Below, piece by piece: positions 34,532-43,003 of a stretch of 64,000 nt of DNA (position 1 is the stretch's first letter; each line of letters opens with the position of its first letter). The notes under the pieces were generated by a model that was given only the letters and a program-made list of their open reading frames with translations, did not search any database and had not been told where the DNA came from. Made by a program: the position numbers and the translations under genes. The stretch spans positions 27,853-91,852 of the forward strand of contig JAUYEG010000063.1 in the NCBI GenBank assembly GCA_030691505.1. Direction: 5' to 3'. Origin of the DNA: Bacillota bacterium (lineage in GTDB: Bacteria > Bacillota > Sulfobacillia > JAUYEG01).

Positions 34532-35533
34532 CTAGAACTTGACGTTCACGATCCGCGAGATGACGAAAAGCCCCAGTATCTGCATCACGAGCGCAACGCC
34601 CATCGCGGCCCACCCCATGGGATGAGTGTAGAGGGGACGCATGAACTCGGGATTGATTGCGCTGACCAGAAAGACCAGGGCGATGGGAATACCCGCCACA
34701 ACCCAGCCGGAGAGCCGCCCCGAGGCGGTGAGCGTTCCGATTTCGGCCGCCAGGCGCGCACGCTCACGAATTGTGCTGGTGATGTTGTCCAGCACCTCGG
34801 AGAGGTTTCCACCTATTTGCCGTTGGGTGAGGATGGCCGTGATCGCCAGGTCGAGGTGGTCGCTCTGGACCCGCTGGGCGAGGTTCTCCAGGGCCGTTTC
34901 GACGGGGATGTTCACGCGCGTCTCACGCAGGACAAACTCAAACTCCCGCGAGATCGGCATTGGCATTTCCTTGGCCACCACGTCCATGGCCTGCAGAAAG
35001 GAGTAGCCTGAACGAAGCGAGTTGCTAACCAGAGTAAGTGAGTCCGCCAGCTGCGCATCGAGGGCCTTGCGGCGCCTGCCCAATCTCATCGTCAGGTACA
35101 GGAACGGGCCGGCGATCCCCCCCAGACCCAGGGTGATCGACAACACCGCCCGGTTGGCCACCCAACCGGTCAACAGCCCAAAGGCCCCGGCTCCCGCGGA
35201 CAGAAGGACAAACTCCGCTACCTGCAGCTTGAGATCGGCCCTGCGCAGGCGGACAGCAAGCCGGCCCCCGAGCCGCCGACCGGCCATCCGGTCGCTGACC
35301 CGGCCCAGGGGGGAGCGCTTCCTGAGCTTGCCGGCTGGTGCGCCGCTTTCTTCCTCCCGGCCGGGTTCGATTTCGGCGAGGATGTCGGCAACCTTGCTGG
35401 GCTGCCGGGTGCTGCGGAGAACTTTGGTAATACGCCGGTCCACGTGTGCGTACGGGCGCTCCACCATCGTCGCCGCCGCAAGCGTCACTCCCAGAACAAC
35501 AAGAAAGACAACCGCGAGGAGCCCGTAAGACAA
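34532..35533 (-). CDS. tadB: TadB-like platform protein (Tad locus 2)
   Basis: A 333-residue type II secretion F-domain protein. An N-terminal helix, a basic linker (about 30-95), two central helices and the cytoplasmic F domain (DSLTLVSNSLRSGYSFLQAM, AILTQRQIGGNLSEVLDNI) are followed by C-terminal helices. The TTG start at 35533 lies seven bases after AGGGGG, four bases downstream of the tadA stop. Confidence 0.92.
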   Translation of the reverse strand: MSYGLLAVVFLVVLGVTLAAATMVERPYAHVDRRITKVLRSTRQPSKVADILAEIEPGREEESGAPAGKLRKRSPLGRVSDRMAGRRLGGRLAVRLRRADLKLQVAEFVLLSAGAGAFGLLTGWVANRAVLSITLGLGGIAGPFLYLTMRLGRRRKALDAQLADSLTLVSNSLRSGYSFLQAMDVVAKEMPMPISREFEFVLRETRVNIPVETALENLAQRVQSDHLDLAITAILTQRQIGGNLSEVLDNITSTIRERARLAAEIGTLTASGRLSGWVVAGIPIALVFLVSAINPEFMRPLYTHPMGWAAMGVALVMQILGLFVISRIVNVKF

Positions 35534-35537
35534 CTGC

Positions 35538-36983
35538 CTACCCCCTCTGCGCCACCCGGGACGTGCCCGAGGCGAACCTCTCCCGCGCGTTCATTGGCTC
35601 GGGCGCGGCCTCAATAGTCGAGAAGATATCCTGGGGCAGCACCACACCCGACATCTCCAGGCGGTCGATGAACCCGGGGACGACCCCCGTGGGCCGGAAA
35701 CTGCCGAGGACTTTCCCGTCCGCGCTGAAACCGGTTTGCTTGAACAGGAAAATGTCCTGGAGGAGGATCACGTCTCCCTCCATCCCCTGCACCTCGGTGA
35801 TGTGCGTGATCTTGCGCGATCCGTCCTTGAGCCGGCTCTGCTGGACGATGAGGTCAACCGCCGCCGCGACCTGCTCTCTGATTGCCTTCACCGGCAGATC
35901 CACGCCGGCCATGAGCACCATTGTCTCGAGACGGGCCAGCATGTCCCGCGGGGCATTGGCATGGCCGGTGGTGAGGCTCCCGTCGTGTCCGGTGTTCATC
36001 GCCTGGAGCATATCTAGCGCCTCCCCGCTGCGCACCTCACCGACGACGATGCGGTTGGGGCGCATCCGGAGCGCGTTGCGGACCAGCTGGCGCACGGTGA
36101 TCTCGCCACGACCCTCAAGGTTTTGCGGCCGGGTTTCCAGCGACACGACGTGGTCCTGGTGGAGCTGGAGTTCCGCGGCATCCTCGATTGTGACGATCCG
36201 CTCATCGACCGGGATAAACGAGCTTAGAACGTTGAGAGTCGTGGTCTTGCCGCTGCCGGTCCCGCCGGACACGAAGATGTTGAGCCTCGAGCGAACGCAG
36301 GCGGCCAGGAACACGGCCATCGCCCGGCTGAGCGTGTTCATGCGGATCAGGTCATCGATCTGGAACGGGTCCTTGGAGAATTTTCGGATGGTCAATGTCG
36401 GTCCTTTAAGAGAAAGGGGCGGGATCACCGCGTTGACGCGGGAGCCGTCGGGGAGCCGGGCGTCGACCATAGGGCTGGATTCATCGATCCGCCTGCCCAG
36501 AGGCGTCACTATCTTTTCAATGAGATGCATTACCTCGGTGTCTGTCGCAAACCTGATCCCCGTCAGCTCAAGGCGGCCGTCGCGTTCGATGTACACCTGG
36601 TCACGCCGGTTGATCATGATTTCTGTGATGGTACTGTCATCAAGGAGGGTCTGGATGGGCCCGAAGCCCACGATCTCGGCGAACAGCGAACTGGCAATCT
36701 CCTCGCGCTCGAGAGGGCCGACCCCCTGTTCCTCGGTGAGCAGGTCCAGGATGCGGGAGCGGATGGTAGCCTGCTCAACCTCGGTCAGGGGCCCATTGCG
36801 CACGACGGCGGCCGTGTCCAGCTCGCTGATCAGCTGGGCCTGGATCCGGGACTTCAATTCGCCATGCAGGTTGGCCCGTGCACCTGCCGGGTCGCGTTCG
36901 ACTTTCGAACCAGCCCCGCCGGCGCCGGTCCGCCTGCGCGGCTCAGTGGATTGCCCTTTCAGCCGCTGATAAAGGGAGCTCAA
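35538..36983 (-). CDS. tadA: TadA/CpaF secretion ATPase (Tad locus 2)
   Basis: A 481-residue motor ATPase. Motifs: VGFGPIQTLLDDSTITEIMIN at the N-domain end, Walker A SGGTGSGKTTTLNV, Asp box VTIEDAAELQL, Walker B RIVVGEVRSGEALDM and His box SLTTGHANAPRDML. All look intact. Same family as the locus 1 TadA but clearly diverged, so not a recent duplicate. The TTG at 36983 has only a weak GGTGG site and translation may depend on coupling to cpaE. Confidence 0.94.
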   Translation of the reverse strand: MSSLYQRLKGQSTEPRRRTGAGGAGSKVERDPAGARANLHGELKSRIQAQLISELDTAAVVRNGPLTEVEQATIRSRILDLLTEEQGVGPLEREEIASSLFAEIVGFGPIQTLLDDSTITEIMINRRDQVYIERDGRLELTGIRFATDTEVMHLIEKIVTPLGRRIDESSPMVDARLPDGSRVNAVIPPLSLKGPTLTIRKFSKDPFQIDDLIRMNTLSRAMAVFLAACVRSRLNIFVSGGTGSGKTTTLNVLSSFIPVDERIVTIEDAAELQLHQDHVVSLETRPQNLEGRGEITVRQLVRNALRMRPNRIVVGEVRSGEALDMLQAMNTGHDGSLTTGHANAPRDMLARLETMVLMAGVDLPVKAIREQVAAAVDLIVQQSRLKDGSRKITHITEVQGMEGDVILLQDIFLFKQTGFSADGKVLGSFRPTGVVPGFIDRLEMSGVVLPQDIFSTIEAAPEPMNARERFASGTSRVAQRG

Positions 36984-37002
36984 GGCTCAAGCCACCCGAT
37001 GC

Positions 37003-38226
37003 TCATTTCGCAGCCTCACGCGCCTCTCCGTTTGGAGTCGTGAACTGCCGCGCCAGCGCGATCAGCCCTTCCGCCACCTTGGTTCGCGGGCTGGTCAGCA
37101 CGAACGGCTGCCCGCAGTTGGCGGCCCATATCACCGTGCGGGCATCCCGCACCAGGCGGTGGGAGACGGGGAAATCGAGGCCGCGGCTGATCTCCTGGAT
37201 CGTCACGCCCACGGCAGTGTCGGCCTGGTTGATGACCAGCGTGATTTTCTCCCGCGGATACTCCAGGCGGTGCAGCAGTATCTCCAGGCACTTGCCCGTG
37301 TTCTGGAGCGCAAGGATATCGGGGGTCGTCACGAGCAGGATCGCGTCGGCGCGGTCAAGCGCCGTAAGGTTGGTGTCGCGGAAGCTGGACCCCATGTCCA
37401 CGACGACGTACGGTGTGGAATCGGCAATGGCCGACAGAATCTCTCCCACGTAGTTGTGTCCCGGCTTGCGTCGCGCGTCCCCGTCCACCTCGGCCGCCAG
37501 ATCCGGGCTCTGCGGCGCGGCAAGGATGCGCAGCTTGCCGGACTGCCCGCCGGGCCTGCCCGGTTGCCGGGGGCCGGTATCGAGCTTGGCCGAAACCATC
37601 ACCTTGGCCACCAGCGAGTGGTCGATCGCGGCATCGAGGCGGCAGAGATCGACGACCGTAGCCTGGGGGTGCACTCCGAACATCGACGCAACCCCGCCAA
37701 ATTCCAGATCCAGGTCGACCAGGGCGGTATCCTTGCCGCAATGAGCCGCCAAGGCGGCGGCAAGGTTGCTCGCGATGGTCGTCTTGCCCACCCCGCCCTT
37801 GGTCGAAAAGACGGCTATGACTTTCCCCGGTCCGCTCGCCGGCCGCGCCGGGGTCTCCGGCGTGGCCACTAAAGCGACCGCACGTCTGATCGCCTGGCCG
37901 AGACGCTGCCCCTCGCTGCGCACCAGGATGAAGTCCCGCGCTCCGGACTGCATCGATTGGCGGAGTAAGTTCGGGTCGAGCTCGTCCCCAAGTACGATGA
38001 CCTGGGTCGTCCCGTCGCGTGCGATGCGTCCGATTACCTCAAAGATCTCTTCGCCGTATGCGGCATCCAGCAGAGCAACATGGGGCTTCAGGTCGGCGCA
38101 GCGCCCTAGAAGGTCGCGCAGGTCGCCCACCTCGCCGGCACACAGCACACCCTCCTGGGTCAGCCTGTTGCGGATCTCCTGCCGCAGCAGGCGGTTGCCG
38201 CTGGCGATAACCGCAGAGTTGGACAC
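37003..38226 (-). CDS. cpaE: CpaE-like ATPase with receiver-like domain (Tad locus 2)
   Basis: A 407-residue protein. Residues 1-115 look like a response-regulator fold (DLLGRCADLKPHVALLDAAYG, TTQVIVLGDELD, SMQSGARDFILV) in which a standard phosphorylated Asp may be lost. The MinD-type ATPase follows: FSTKGGVGKTTIASNLAA, DLDLEFGGVASMFG and VVVDMGSSFRDTN. It resembles CpaE/TadZ, which sets where the Tad machine assembles. The GTG at 38226 follows GGGAGGAG. Confidence 0.92.
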   Translation of the reverse strand: MSNSAVIASGNRLLRQEIRNRLTQEGVLCAGEVGDLRDLLGRCADLKPHVALLDAAYGEEIFEVIGRIARDGTTQVIVLGDELDPNLLRQSMQSGARDFILVRSEGQRLGQAIRRAVALVATPETPARPASGPGKVIAVFSTKGGVGKTTIASNLAAALAAHCGKDTALVDLDLEFGGVASMFGVHPQATVVDLCRLDAAIDHSLVAKVMVSAKLDTGPRQPGRPGGQSGKLRILAAPQSPDLAAEVDGDARRKPGHNYVGEILSAIADSTPYVVVDMGSSFRDTNLTALDRADAILLVTTPDILALQNTGKCLEILLHRLEYPREKITLVINQADTAVGVTIQEISRGLDFPVSHRLVRDARTVIWAANCGQPFVLTSPRTKVAEGLIALARQFTTPNGEAREAAK

Positions 38227-38249
38227 GCCCTCTCCTCCCTCCAGGGGAT

Positions 38250-39578
38250 CTAGAAAGACGGAACGATTACCACCATCAAGGTGCGCTTCCCGGAGAGCAG
38301 GTCCGCCGACACGTTGCCCGGCAAAACCATGCGCTTGGCGCCGGCCGCCGCGGGTTGTAGTGCATCGGCGGAAACCAAACCAAGCGCGATCACGCCCTCA
38401 CCCATCTGTGGCCGCTGCGAGCCCCAAACCGACAGGGCGCTCCCTGTCAGCGAGCGCCCGTCGGCCGGCACGTCCACCATCTGCAGGCGGACGGATGCTT
38501 CGACGATCGCATGCGCCTGCCCGTAGTACGCGGGCAGCATATCTACTGAGAGCCCGTATGGGGCGGGGTACGCGTCCGGCGGCGTGCCGGACGGCGCTGC
38601 TTGCGCCATCCACCGGTAGGTCAGACCGACACGGTTTGCGGCAGAGAGGGTCGACCTTTCCAGGACTCTGCCGCGTCCGTTCTCAATAAGGCTGCTAAGC
38701 TGGTTCAGTTGCCACGAGGCCAGACGCTCGAGGCCGCGCTGCGACTGCGAGAAGCCAAGCGATGCCAACGCCGACACGTCCAGTTCCAGTACGCGGACCT
38801 CAAGACCGATCCGCTTGTCGCCCGCCAGCGCCAGGGTTCTGCTCGCCTGGAGAAGCGCGGTGCCCCTCAGTTCGAACTCGCCGACGGACTGGGCATCAAC
38901 TGCCGGGCGCAGCAGCATCCGGATGCGGCCGTAGCTCTCGGCCAGCGCGATCGTGGCGGCCTGCTCGGGCGTTACCTCCACGGTCACCGACGTGTACCCT
39001 TTGAGGTCGCGGGCGGCGCCGGAATCGCTGCTCAAGGAGAGGTTCTGGACCACCGCCAGGATCGGCAGGTCCTCTAGCAGCAGTCTGGTGCGGTTCTCGG
39101 TCTGCTGTGCCATCGCCTGGCCGACAGTGGTCCAGAGAATGTCCACGTGGTCACCTACCAGGGGGAATCCCGCGACACCGCTGATCTCGTCAACCTGGAC
39201 GGTCATCGCCCGTTTCCCGGGCGTGACCGCGTAGGAGAGCCCGGCTGTCCCCTGAACGGTTCCCGTAACGTTGTTCCCCATCAGGATCTCGCCGCTTGCG
39301 AGCGGCACCAACGCTATGCGGCCCACCACCGCCTCTACGGTCCGCACTGTCCCGGGGGTGACGAACGCCAGGGGGACATCTTTCAGCGTTACCATGTCCC
39401 GCGTGATCACCGTCCGCGACGGAATCGAGGTCGTAGCCGTTACCACCTGCCCCATAACCACCGGGATCCTCTCCGGCGCCGACAGCCGCGAACTGAGCGC
39501 GGTGTAGAGCCCCAGAGTGGCAAGCAGAGCAATCAACGTCGGCACGATGACGGTCCTGACGATGCGCGTGCGGTTCAT
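38250..39578 (-). CDS. cpaB: CpaB fused to a secretin-like C-terminal domain (Tad locus 2)
   Basis: A 442-residue protein, about 180 residues longer than usual for CpaB. Residues 1-235 are normal: a transmembrane helix (8-28), an SAF domain (VVTATTSIPSRTVITRDMVT) and the RcpC region (GDHVDILWTT). Residues 240-442 resemble a secretin barrel-forming domain: RIGLEVRVLELDVSALASLG, a helix then ENGRGRVLERSTLSAANRV, YGLSVDMLPAYYG, and the end GKRTLMVVIVPSF, which matches secretin strand order. The ATG at 39578 follows GGGGGG. The family match of the second half is by eye and remote; the extension itself is plain. Confidence 0.78.
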   Translation of the reverse strand: MNRTRIVRTVIVPTLIALLATLGLYTALSSRLSAPERIPVVMGQVVTATTSIPSRTVITRDMVTLKDVPLAFVTPGTVRTVEAVVGRIALVPLASGEILMGNNVTGTVQGTAGLSYAVTPGKRAMTVQVDEISGVAGFPLVGDHVDILWTTVGQAMAQQTENRTRLLLEDLPILAVVQNLSLSSDSGAARDLKGYTSVTVEVTPEQAATIALAESYGRIRMLLRPAVDAQSVGEFELRGTALLQASRTLALAGDKRIGLEVRVLELDVSALASLGFSQSQRGLERLASWQLNQLSSLIENGRGRVLERSTLSAANRVGLTYRWMAQAAPSGTPPDAYPAPYGLSVDMLPAYYGQAHAIVEASVRLQMVDVPADGRSLTGSALSVWGSQRPQMGEGVIALGLVSADALQPAAAGAKRMVLPGNVSADLLSGKRTLMVVIVPSF

Positions 39579-39672
39579 GAGTTACCCCCCGGGGCCGGCG
39601 ACGATGCCGGCTGGCTAGAGCTTGGCCATACCTATACCTGATAGTCGACGCGCCGGCGGCCTCTCGACAGGG

Positions 39673-39700
39673 GTACACCGCTGGCGAGCCAGCGGTGTAC
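39673..39700. repeat. Perfect 12-bp hairpin between tadE and cpaB
   Basis: The arms 39673-39684 and 39689-39700 are perfectly complementary with a CGAG loop. There is no U-tract. It sits in the 200-base gap inside Tad locus 2, where a processing or attenuation hairpin could separate high pilin expression from lower machinery expression. Confidence 0.65.
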
Positions 39701-39778
39701 CTGCTTGGGGTCTCGAGATCCGGGCCAACGCACTGCGGAGGCCACGCGGCACCCCGAGGCTCCCCGGCCCTGGGCTAA

Positions 39779-40159
39779 TCACTCCACCCGCATGGACAGG
39801 GTGGCGGTTATCGGGATGGTTGAGCCGACCACCGACGAAAGCAGCGGCATCAGGACCCTGAAGTTGTAGGAAACCGAAACGGTGAGGATGGAACCGCTCG
39901 GCCTTGAGCCCGCAGCGGGAGCAATCCCTATGACGACCTGCGCGGGGTCGAGAGTCACCGTGTTTTGAAGCACCCGGTTCATGATCTCGTTGTCCGTGGC
40001 GCCCAGGATACCCAGACGCGCACCCTCTCTGGCGGCGTGCTGCACGGTCATATAAGCGTTGAAAAGCCGACCGAACTCCACCACTCCCAAGACGAGCAGC
40101 AGCAACACCGGGATGATCAGGGCCAATTCCACAACGGCCTGGCCCCGCCGGTCCTTCAC
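39779..40159 (-). CDS. TadE-like minor pilin (Tad locus 2)
   Basis: A 126-residue protein. KDRRGQAVVELALIIPVLLLLVLGVVEFGRLF is a textbook TadE start: a Gly-type cleavage site, Glu at about +5, a hydrophobic helix, then EFGR. TVQHAAREGARLGILG is the conserved continuation. The GTG at 40159 lies after GGAG; the frame is open further upstream but without conserved sequence. It follows the Flp pilin gene. Confidence 0.85.
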   Translation of the reverse strand: MKDRRGQAVVELALIIPVLLLLVLGVVEFGRLFNAYMTVQHAAREGARLGILGATDNEIMNRVLQNTVTLDPAQVVIGIAPAAGSRPSGSILTVSVSYNFRVLMPLLSSVVGSTIPITATLSMRVE

Positions 40160-40220
40160 GCATCTGCTCCGGAGAGTCGCGAACGGCACGGCTGCACACG
40201 CCCCATCTTTGATGTAACGT

Positions 40221-40245
40221 GCGGGGGCCCCGCGTGGACCCCCGC
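40221..40245 (-). terminator. Hairpin after the Flp pilin gene
   Basis: GCGGGGG (40221-40227) pairs with CCCCCGC (40239-40245), an 11-base loop, starting 12 bases after the Flp stop codon on the minus strand. No U-tract; it may partly terminate or stabilise an abundant pilin mRNA. Confidence 0.45.
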
Positions 40246-40256
40246 TGCCCACTAAT

Positions 40257-40433
40257 CTAGGGGTTGCTGAGCTGGCTTGCGACACGACCGAAGAGTCCGG
40301 TGATGGCGGGGCTGAAAATTGCCATGGCCGCAACGACCAAGACGGCGATAAGGATGACGATTAGACCGTACTCCGCGAGCCCCTGTCCTTCCTCGTCCTT
40401 TAGCCAAGACCACAGGCGCGCTAGCATCGACAC
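40257..40433 (-). CDS. flp: Flp family type IVb pilin (Tad locus 2)
   Basis: About 58 residues. LKDEEGQGLAEYGLIVILIAVLVVAAMAIF is a standard Flp prepilin: cleavage after the Gly, a mature N-terminus with the Glu-Tyr pair, then one hydrophobic helix. The start is the GTG at 40433, nine bases after GGAGGT; an ATG at 40427 is further from the site. It is the first pilus gene of the main locus 2 transcript. Confidence 0.9.
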   Translation of the reverse strand: MSMLARLWSWLKDEEGQGLAEYGLIVILIAVLVVAAMAIFSPAITGLFGRVASQLSNP

Positions 40434-40720
40434 GCGATGGGCACCTCCTTCCAACGATGATGTGGTTCGGTTGCGTCTGCCGGATGCGTTGCTCTGTTGC
40501 CCGGCTCATGTTTCGCCCTTGTGCATCGTGGTGGCCATGTGAGGGGTTAACGCCGGTCGCAGGGACCTCCGGGGACGTTCTCGTCAACCGGTTATGGCTG
40601 TTCACAACGGGTTTCAGCAAAGGACGGCCGGGGAAGCGGGCACCACCACCAGCGGCCGCGCATGCCGCGCGGGAAATCGTGGCAAGAAGTGTCGACGCCG
40701 GGCTCACCGGCCCCACCGTC
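40434..40720 (-). other. Intergenic region upstream of the locus 2 pilin
   Basis: No gene is seen. It must hold the promoter for flp on the minus strand. A TTGCTG with CATAAC-like hexamers 17 bases apart (minus strand, near 40590-40620) is the best candidate but poor. The prepilin peptidase gene lies upstream on the same strand. Confidence 0.35.
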
Positions 40721-41428
40721 TCAGGGGGCCAGGAACGGCCAGACGAGGGCGAGCGCATCGCCGCCCAGTACCATTGCAGTCCATATGCCGGCGGAGAGGA
40801 ATGGGGCAAAGGGCACCATATCCCGCCGCCGGCGGAGGCGCAGGCAGATCAGCGCCAGGCTGATCGCAGCAGCGTAGATGAAGGAGGCGAGGAACGCAAC
40901 CAATCCGGCCCGCCAGCCAAGGTAAAGCCCCGCTGAAGCCAGGAGCTTGACATCCCCGGCACCCAGGGCCCCGCGGCCGGCGAGGCCGACGACAAGCATC
41001 ACCCCGCCAACCACCAACAGCCCGAGCAACTGACTTCGCGGACCGGACGGTTCCAGCGCCATCCGTACCAGGCCGGCCGCAAGCATCGCGAGCACCAACT
41101 GGTTGGGGACTATGCGGGCAGCGAGGTCGATCTGCGCAGCCATGACCAGGGAGGCAAGAACCGCGAGTTCCAGGGCAAACAGGGCGGCGCCGATCCCTGT
41201 GGTTGCGGCCGCTCCCGCCGTCAGGCCGCCGCGGAGCACCGCGTGGACGGCAAACACCAGCGCGGTAGTTATCGCGGACCGGCTCCGGGGCCAGGCGCCC
41301 CTGTCGGCCAGCCGCATGGCCATGGGGGCCAGCAGCCACCCGCAACCGGCGCCCGCCACTGCGCATAGTGCAGCCGCGGTCCGGACAGTGAGAGGAAACC
41401 AGCGAGACCAAGCGAGCGCAAGTCCCAT
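40721..41428 (-). CDS. Prepilin peptidase, TadV/CpaA type (A24A)
   Basis: A 235-residue aspartyl protease with about seven helices. The first catalytic Asp is in AQIDLAARIVPN and the second in the GxGD motif GALGAGDVKLLAS. It lacks the long cytoplasmic methylase domain, as TadV/CpaA do. It should process both Flp pilins and the TadE-like proteins; no other prepilin peptidase is in the window. The ATG at 41428 has only a weak ribosome binding site, six bases after the stop of the small upstream gene. Confidence 0.88.
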   Translation of the reverse strand: MGLALAWSRWFPLTVRTAAALCAVAGAGCGWLLAPMAMRLADRGAWPRSRSAITTALVFAVHAVLRGGLTAGAAATTGIGAALFALELAVLASLVMAAQIDLAARIVPNQLVLAMLAAGLVRMALEPSGPRSQLLGLLVVGGVMLVVGLAGRGALGAGDVKLLASAGLYLGWRAGLVAFLASFIYAAAISLALICLRLRRRRDMVPFAPFLSAGIWTAMVLGGDALALVWPFLAP

Positions 41429-41434
41429 GCGAGC

Positions 41435-41752
41435 CTATTTGGCTGAGGGACCCCGCTCACCTTCCCGGCATCCGAAGAACAGCCTGACCTCCGACCCTGT
41501 GCTCCCGCGGACGAGGCCGACCTCCGCAAGGGGGCGCGCTGCAAGCTGCGGGTGGGCCGCCCGGACGTCGCGGACCAGTGAGCGCAGCGACGAGGGAGTC
41601 AGCCCGGCGGATCCGGCGCGCAGCGCGCCGGCCGGCACAGCTACAAGAACGCTGATCAGAGCATCGGCGTCCGGCGACTCGCCTCCGGCCGAAAAGTGCC
41701 GAGGCGCGTCGGCCTTGGCGGATGGAGGGTATGCCCCCGCGGCCCCTGACAC
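41435..41752 (-). CDS. Small protein of unknown function
   Basis: About 105 residues, Ala/Gly/Arg-rich. The middle segment (ADALISVLVAVPAGALRA) is mildly hydrophobic and the C-terminal half reads as helix then strand (AEVGLVRGSTGSEVRLFFG). No family is recognised. The GTG at 41752, six bases after GGGGGG, is chosen; the frame opens to a TTG at 41791. A TATACT lies upstream at about 41798. It sits six bases before the prepilin peptidase gene. It could be a minor pilus component or not a gene. Confidence 0.35.
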   Translation of the reverse strand: MSGAAGAYPPSAKADAPRHFSAGGESPDADALISVLVAVPAGALRAGSAGLTPSSLRSLVRDVRAAHPQLAARPLAEVGLVRGSTGSEVRLFFGCREGERGPSAK

Positions 41753-41905
41753 GTACAGCCCCCCTGCCCAGGAAACGGATTCTGGCCCCAATCAGAGTAT
41801 ATTGCCGCTAAGTGCCCAGCTATACAGTGTACAAGGTCTCTTGGGACGGATTTGCGGGGTTTGCCGGGCCAGACTGCCCCGGCCCTGGAGGGTGGTTCGG
41901 ACCGG

Positions 41906-42499
41906 TCAAACGCCGGGCAACCCTTCCTCCGGCCAGCGTCCCAGGCGGCGAAGGTACGCGGCGAGCAGCCTCTCCGGGCCTCGCAGCAGCGTCGTGCCGG
42001 GGAAGTCACGGGGCGACAGCGGGGCGACCAAGACGGAGAGCAATCCGGAACGCCTCGCCCCCAACACATCGCGGAACAGCTGGTCGCCGACGCCGGCGGC
42101 ACGGCCTGGCGCCGACCCGGCTTTCGCCAGGGCACGCTCGTAGGCATGCAGGGCCGGCTTGCCGGCGCGAGCGATGAACGGAACACCCAAGGCGGCCGCG
42201 ATCGGCGCGCTGCGGGCGACGCCGGCGTTGGACAGGATGACGACGCGCAACCCGGCGGCCAGCATGCTCCTCACATGGTCCGCCATGCCGGGATCGACTT
42301 CCCGTTGACCATAGGGAACCAGCGTGTTGTCCAAATCAGCGACGAGAGCCTCGATGTCCCGGGCGAGCAGCCACCCTGGGTCCAGTTCGAGCACCGAACC
42401 AAGGCGGACATGGGGTGTGCACAGATCGACCAACCCCGCGGTAACCGCCCCCCAACCGTGTTCGGCATTTTGGCCGCCCGTTGTCGTTCGCCGTGCCAC
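41906..42499 (-). CDS. YqeG-like HAD IIIA phosphatase
   Basis: Up to 197 residues. HAD motif I is VADLDNTLVPYG, motif II VVILSNAG, the motif III Lys is in IARAGKPALHAYE, and motif IV is GVGDQLFRDVLGARRSG. This matches the YqeG family of small phosphatases found in Firmicutes, often next to GTPase yqeH, which is absent here. The start is uncertain: GTG at 42499 has a weak site, and a TTG at 42433 behind a G-rich stretch is closer to the family's N-terminus. Confidence 0.82.
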   Translation of the reverse strand: MARRTTTGGQNAEHGWGAVTAGLVDLCTPHVRLGSVLELDPGWLLARDIEALVADLDNTLVPYGQREVDPGMADHVRSMLAAGLRVVILSNAGVARSAPIAAALGVPFIARAGKPALHAYERALAKAGSAPGRAAGVGDQLFRDVLGARRSGLLSVLVAPLSPRDFPGTTLLRGPERLLAAYLRRLGRWPEEGLPGV

Positions 42500-42658
42500 A
42501 TACCAGCGCCTGCCCCGCCGGCGAAGACGCGGCAGGGCAGAATGCTCAATGGCTCTAAAAACCAGTCCATTAATGATCTAGACCCGAAACTTATTGCTAC
42601 GCTCCCCGTAGTACCAACCAGAACGTACCGAAATACCAGTAAGAGAGGTGCAGCGAAA

Positions 42659-42904
42659 ATGGCCACCAACGCAGCAACCATTAGCCCCGCCGACAGCACA
42701 CTGCAGTTCAAGGTACGTCTCGAGCTCCGGATCAACCCGAAGACCGAGGATTTCGCGAAAGAACTCAAGGTCTCCGTCCGCCAGGGAGTCGTAACCCTCG
42801 AGGGCACCGTTCCGACGGACATCGATCGGAAAAACGCCGAACGAGTCGCCCTTGGCGTTACCGACGTCTCGGCGGTCATCAACAACCTCAAAGTAGCGCA
42901 GTAG
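42659..42904 (+). CDS. BON-domain small protein
   Basis: An 81-residue protein. Residues 15-81 form one BON domain: a helix KTEDFAKELKVSVRQGVVTLEGTVPT, then DRKNAERVALGVTDVSAVINNLKV. BON domains bind phospholipids or partner proteins. No signal peptide is present. The ATG at 42659 has GAGAGGTG eight bases before it. It is a single gene with its own terminator at 42964-43000. Confidence 0.85.
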   Translation: MATNAATISPADSTLQFKVRLELRINPKTEDFAKELKVSVRQGVVTLEGTVPTDIDRKNAERVALGVTDVSAVINNLKVAQ

Positions 42905-42963
42905 GGAGCATGCGCGGCGCATGCCGCGTTCAGGTTTGAGCCCAGGACCAGCACGGATGCGTG

Positions 42964-43000
42964 GCCCCGCCGGGCCGGACCCCGGCGGGGCGTCTCTTTT
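42964..43000 (+). terminator. Intrinsic terminator of the BON gene
   Basis: An 11-bp GC stem (42964-42974 with 42981-42991) around CCGGAC is followed by GTCTCTTTT. It may also serve the convergent gene ending at 43004. Confidence 0.75.
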
Positions 43001-43003
43001 CCC

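Noticed and set aside
41852..42904. Long plus-strand frame ending in the BON domain
   Set aside because: Only the last 81 codons (from 42659) match a family and have a ribosome binding site. The rest lies opposite the YqeG-like gene and reads as noise.
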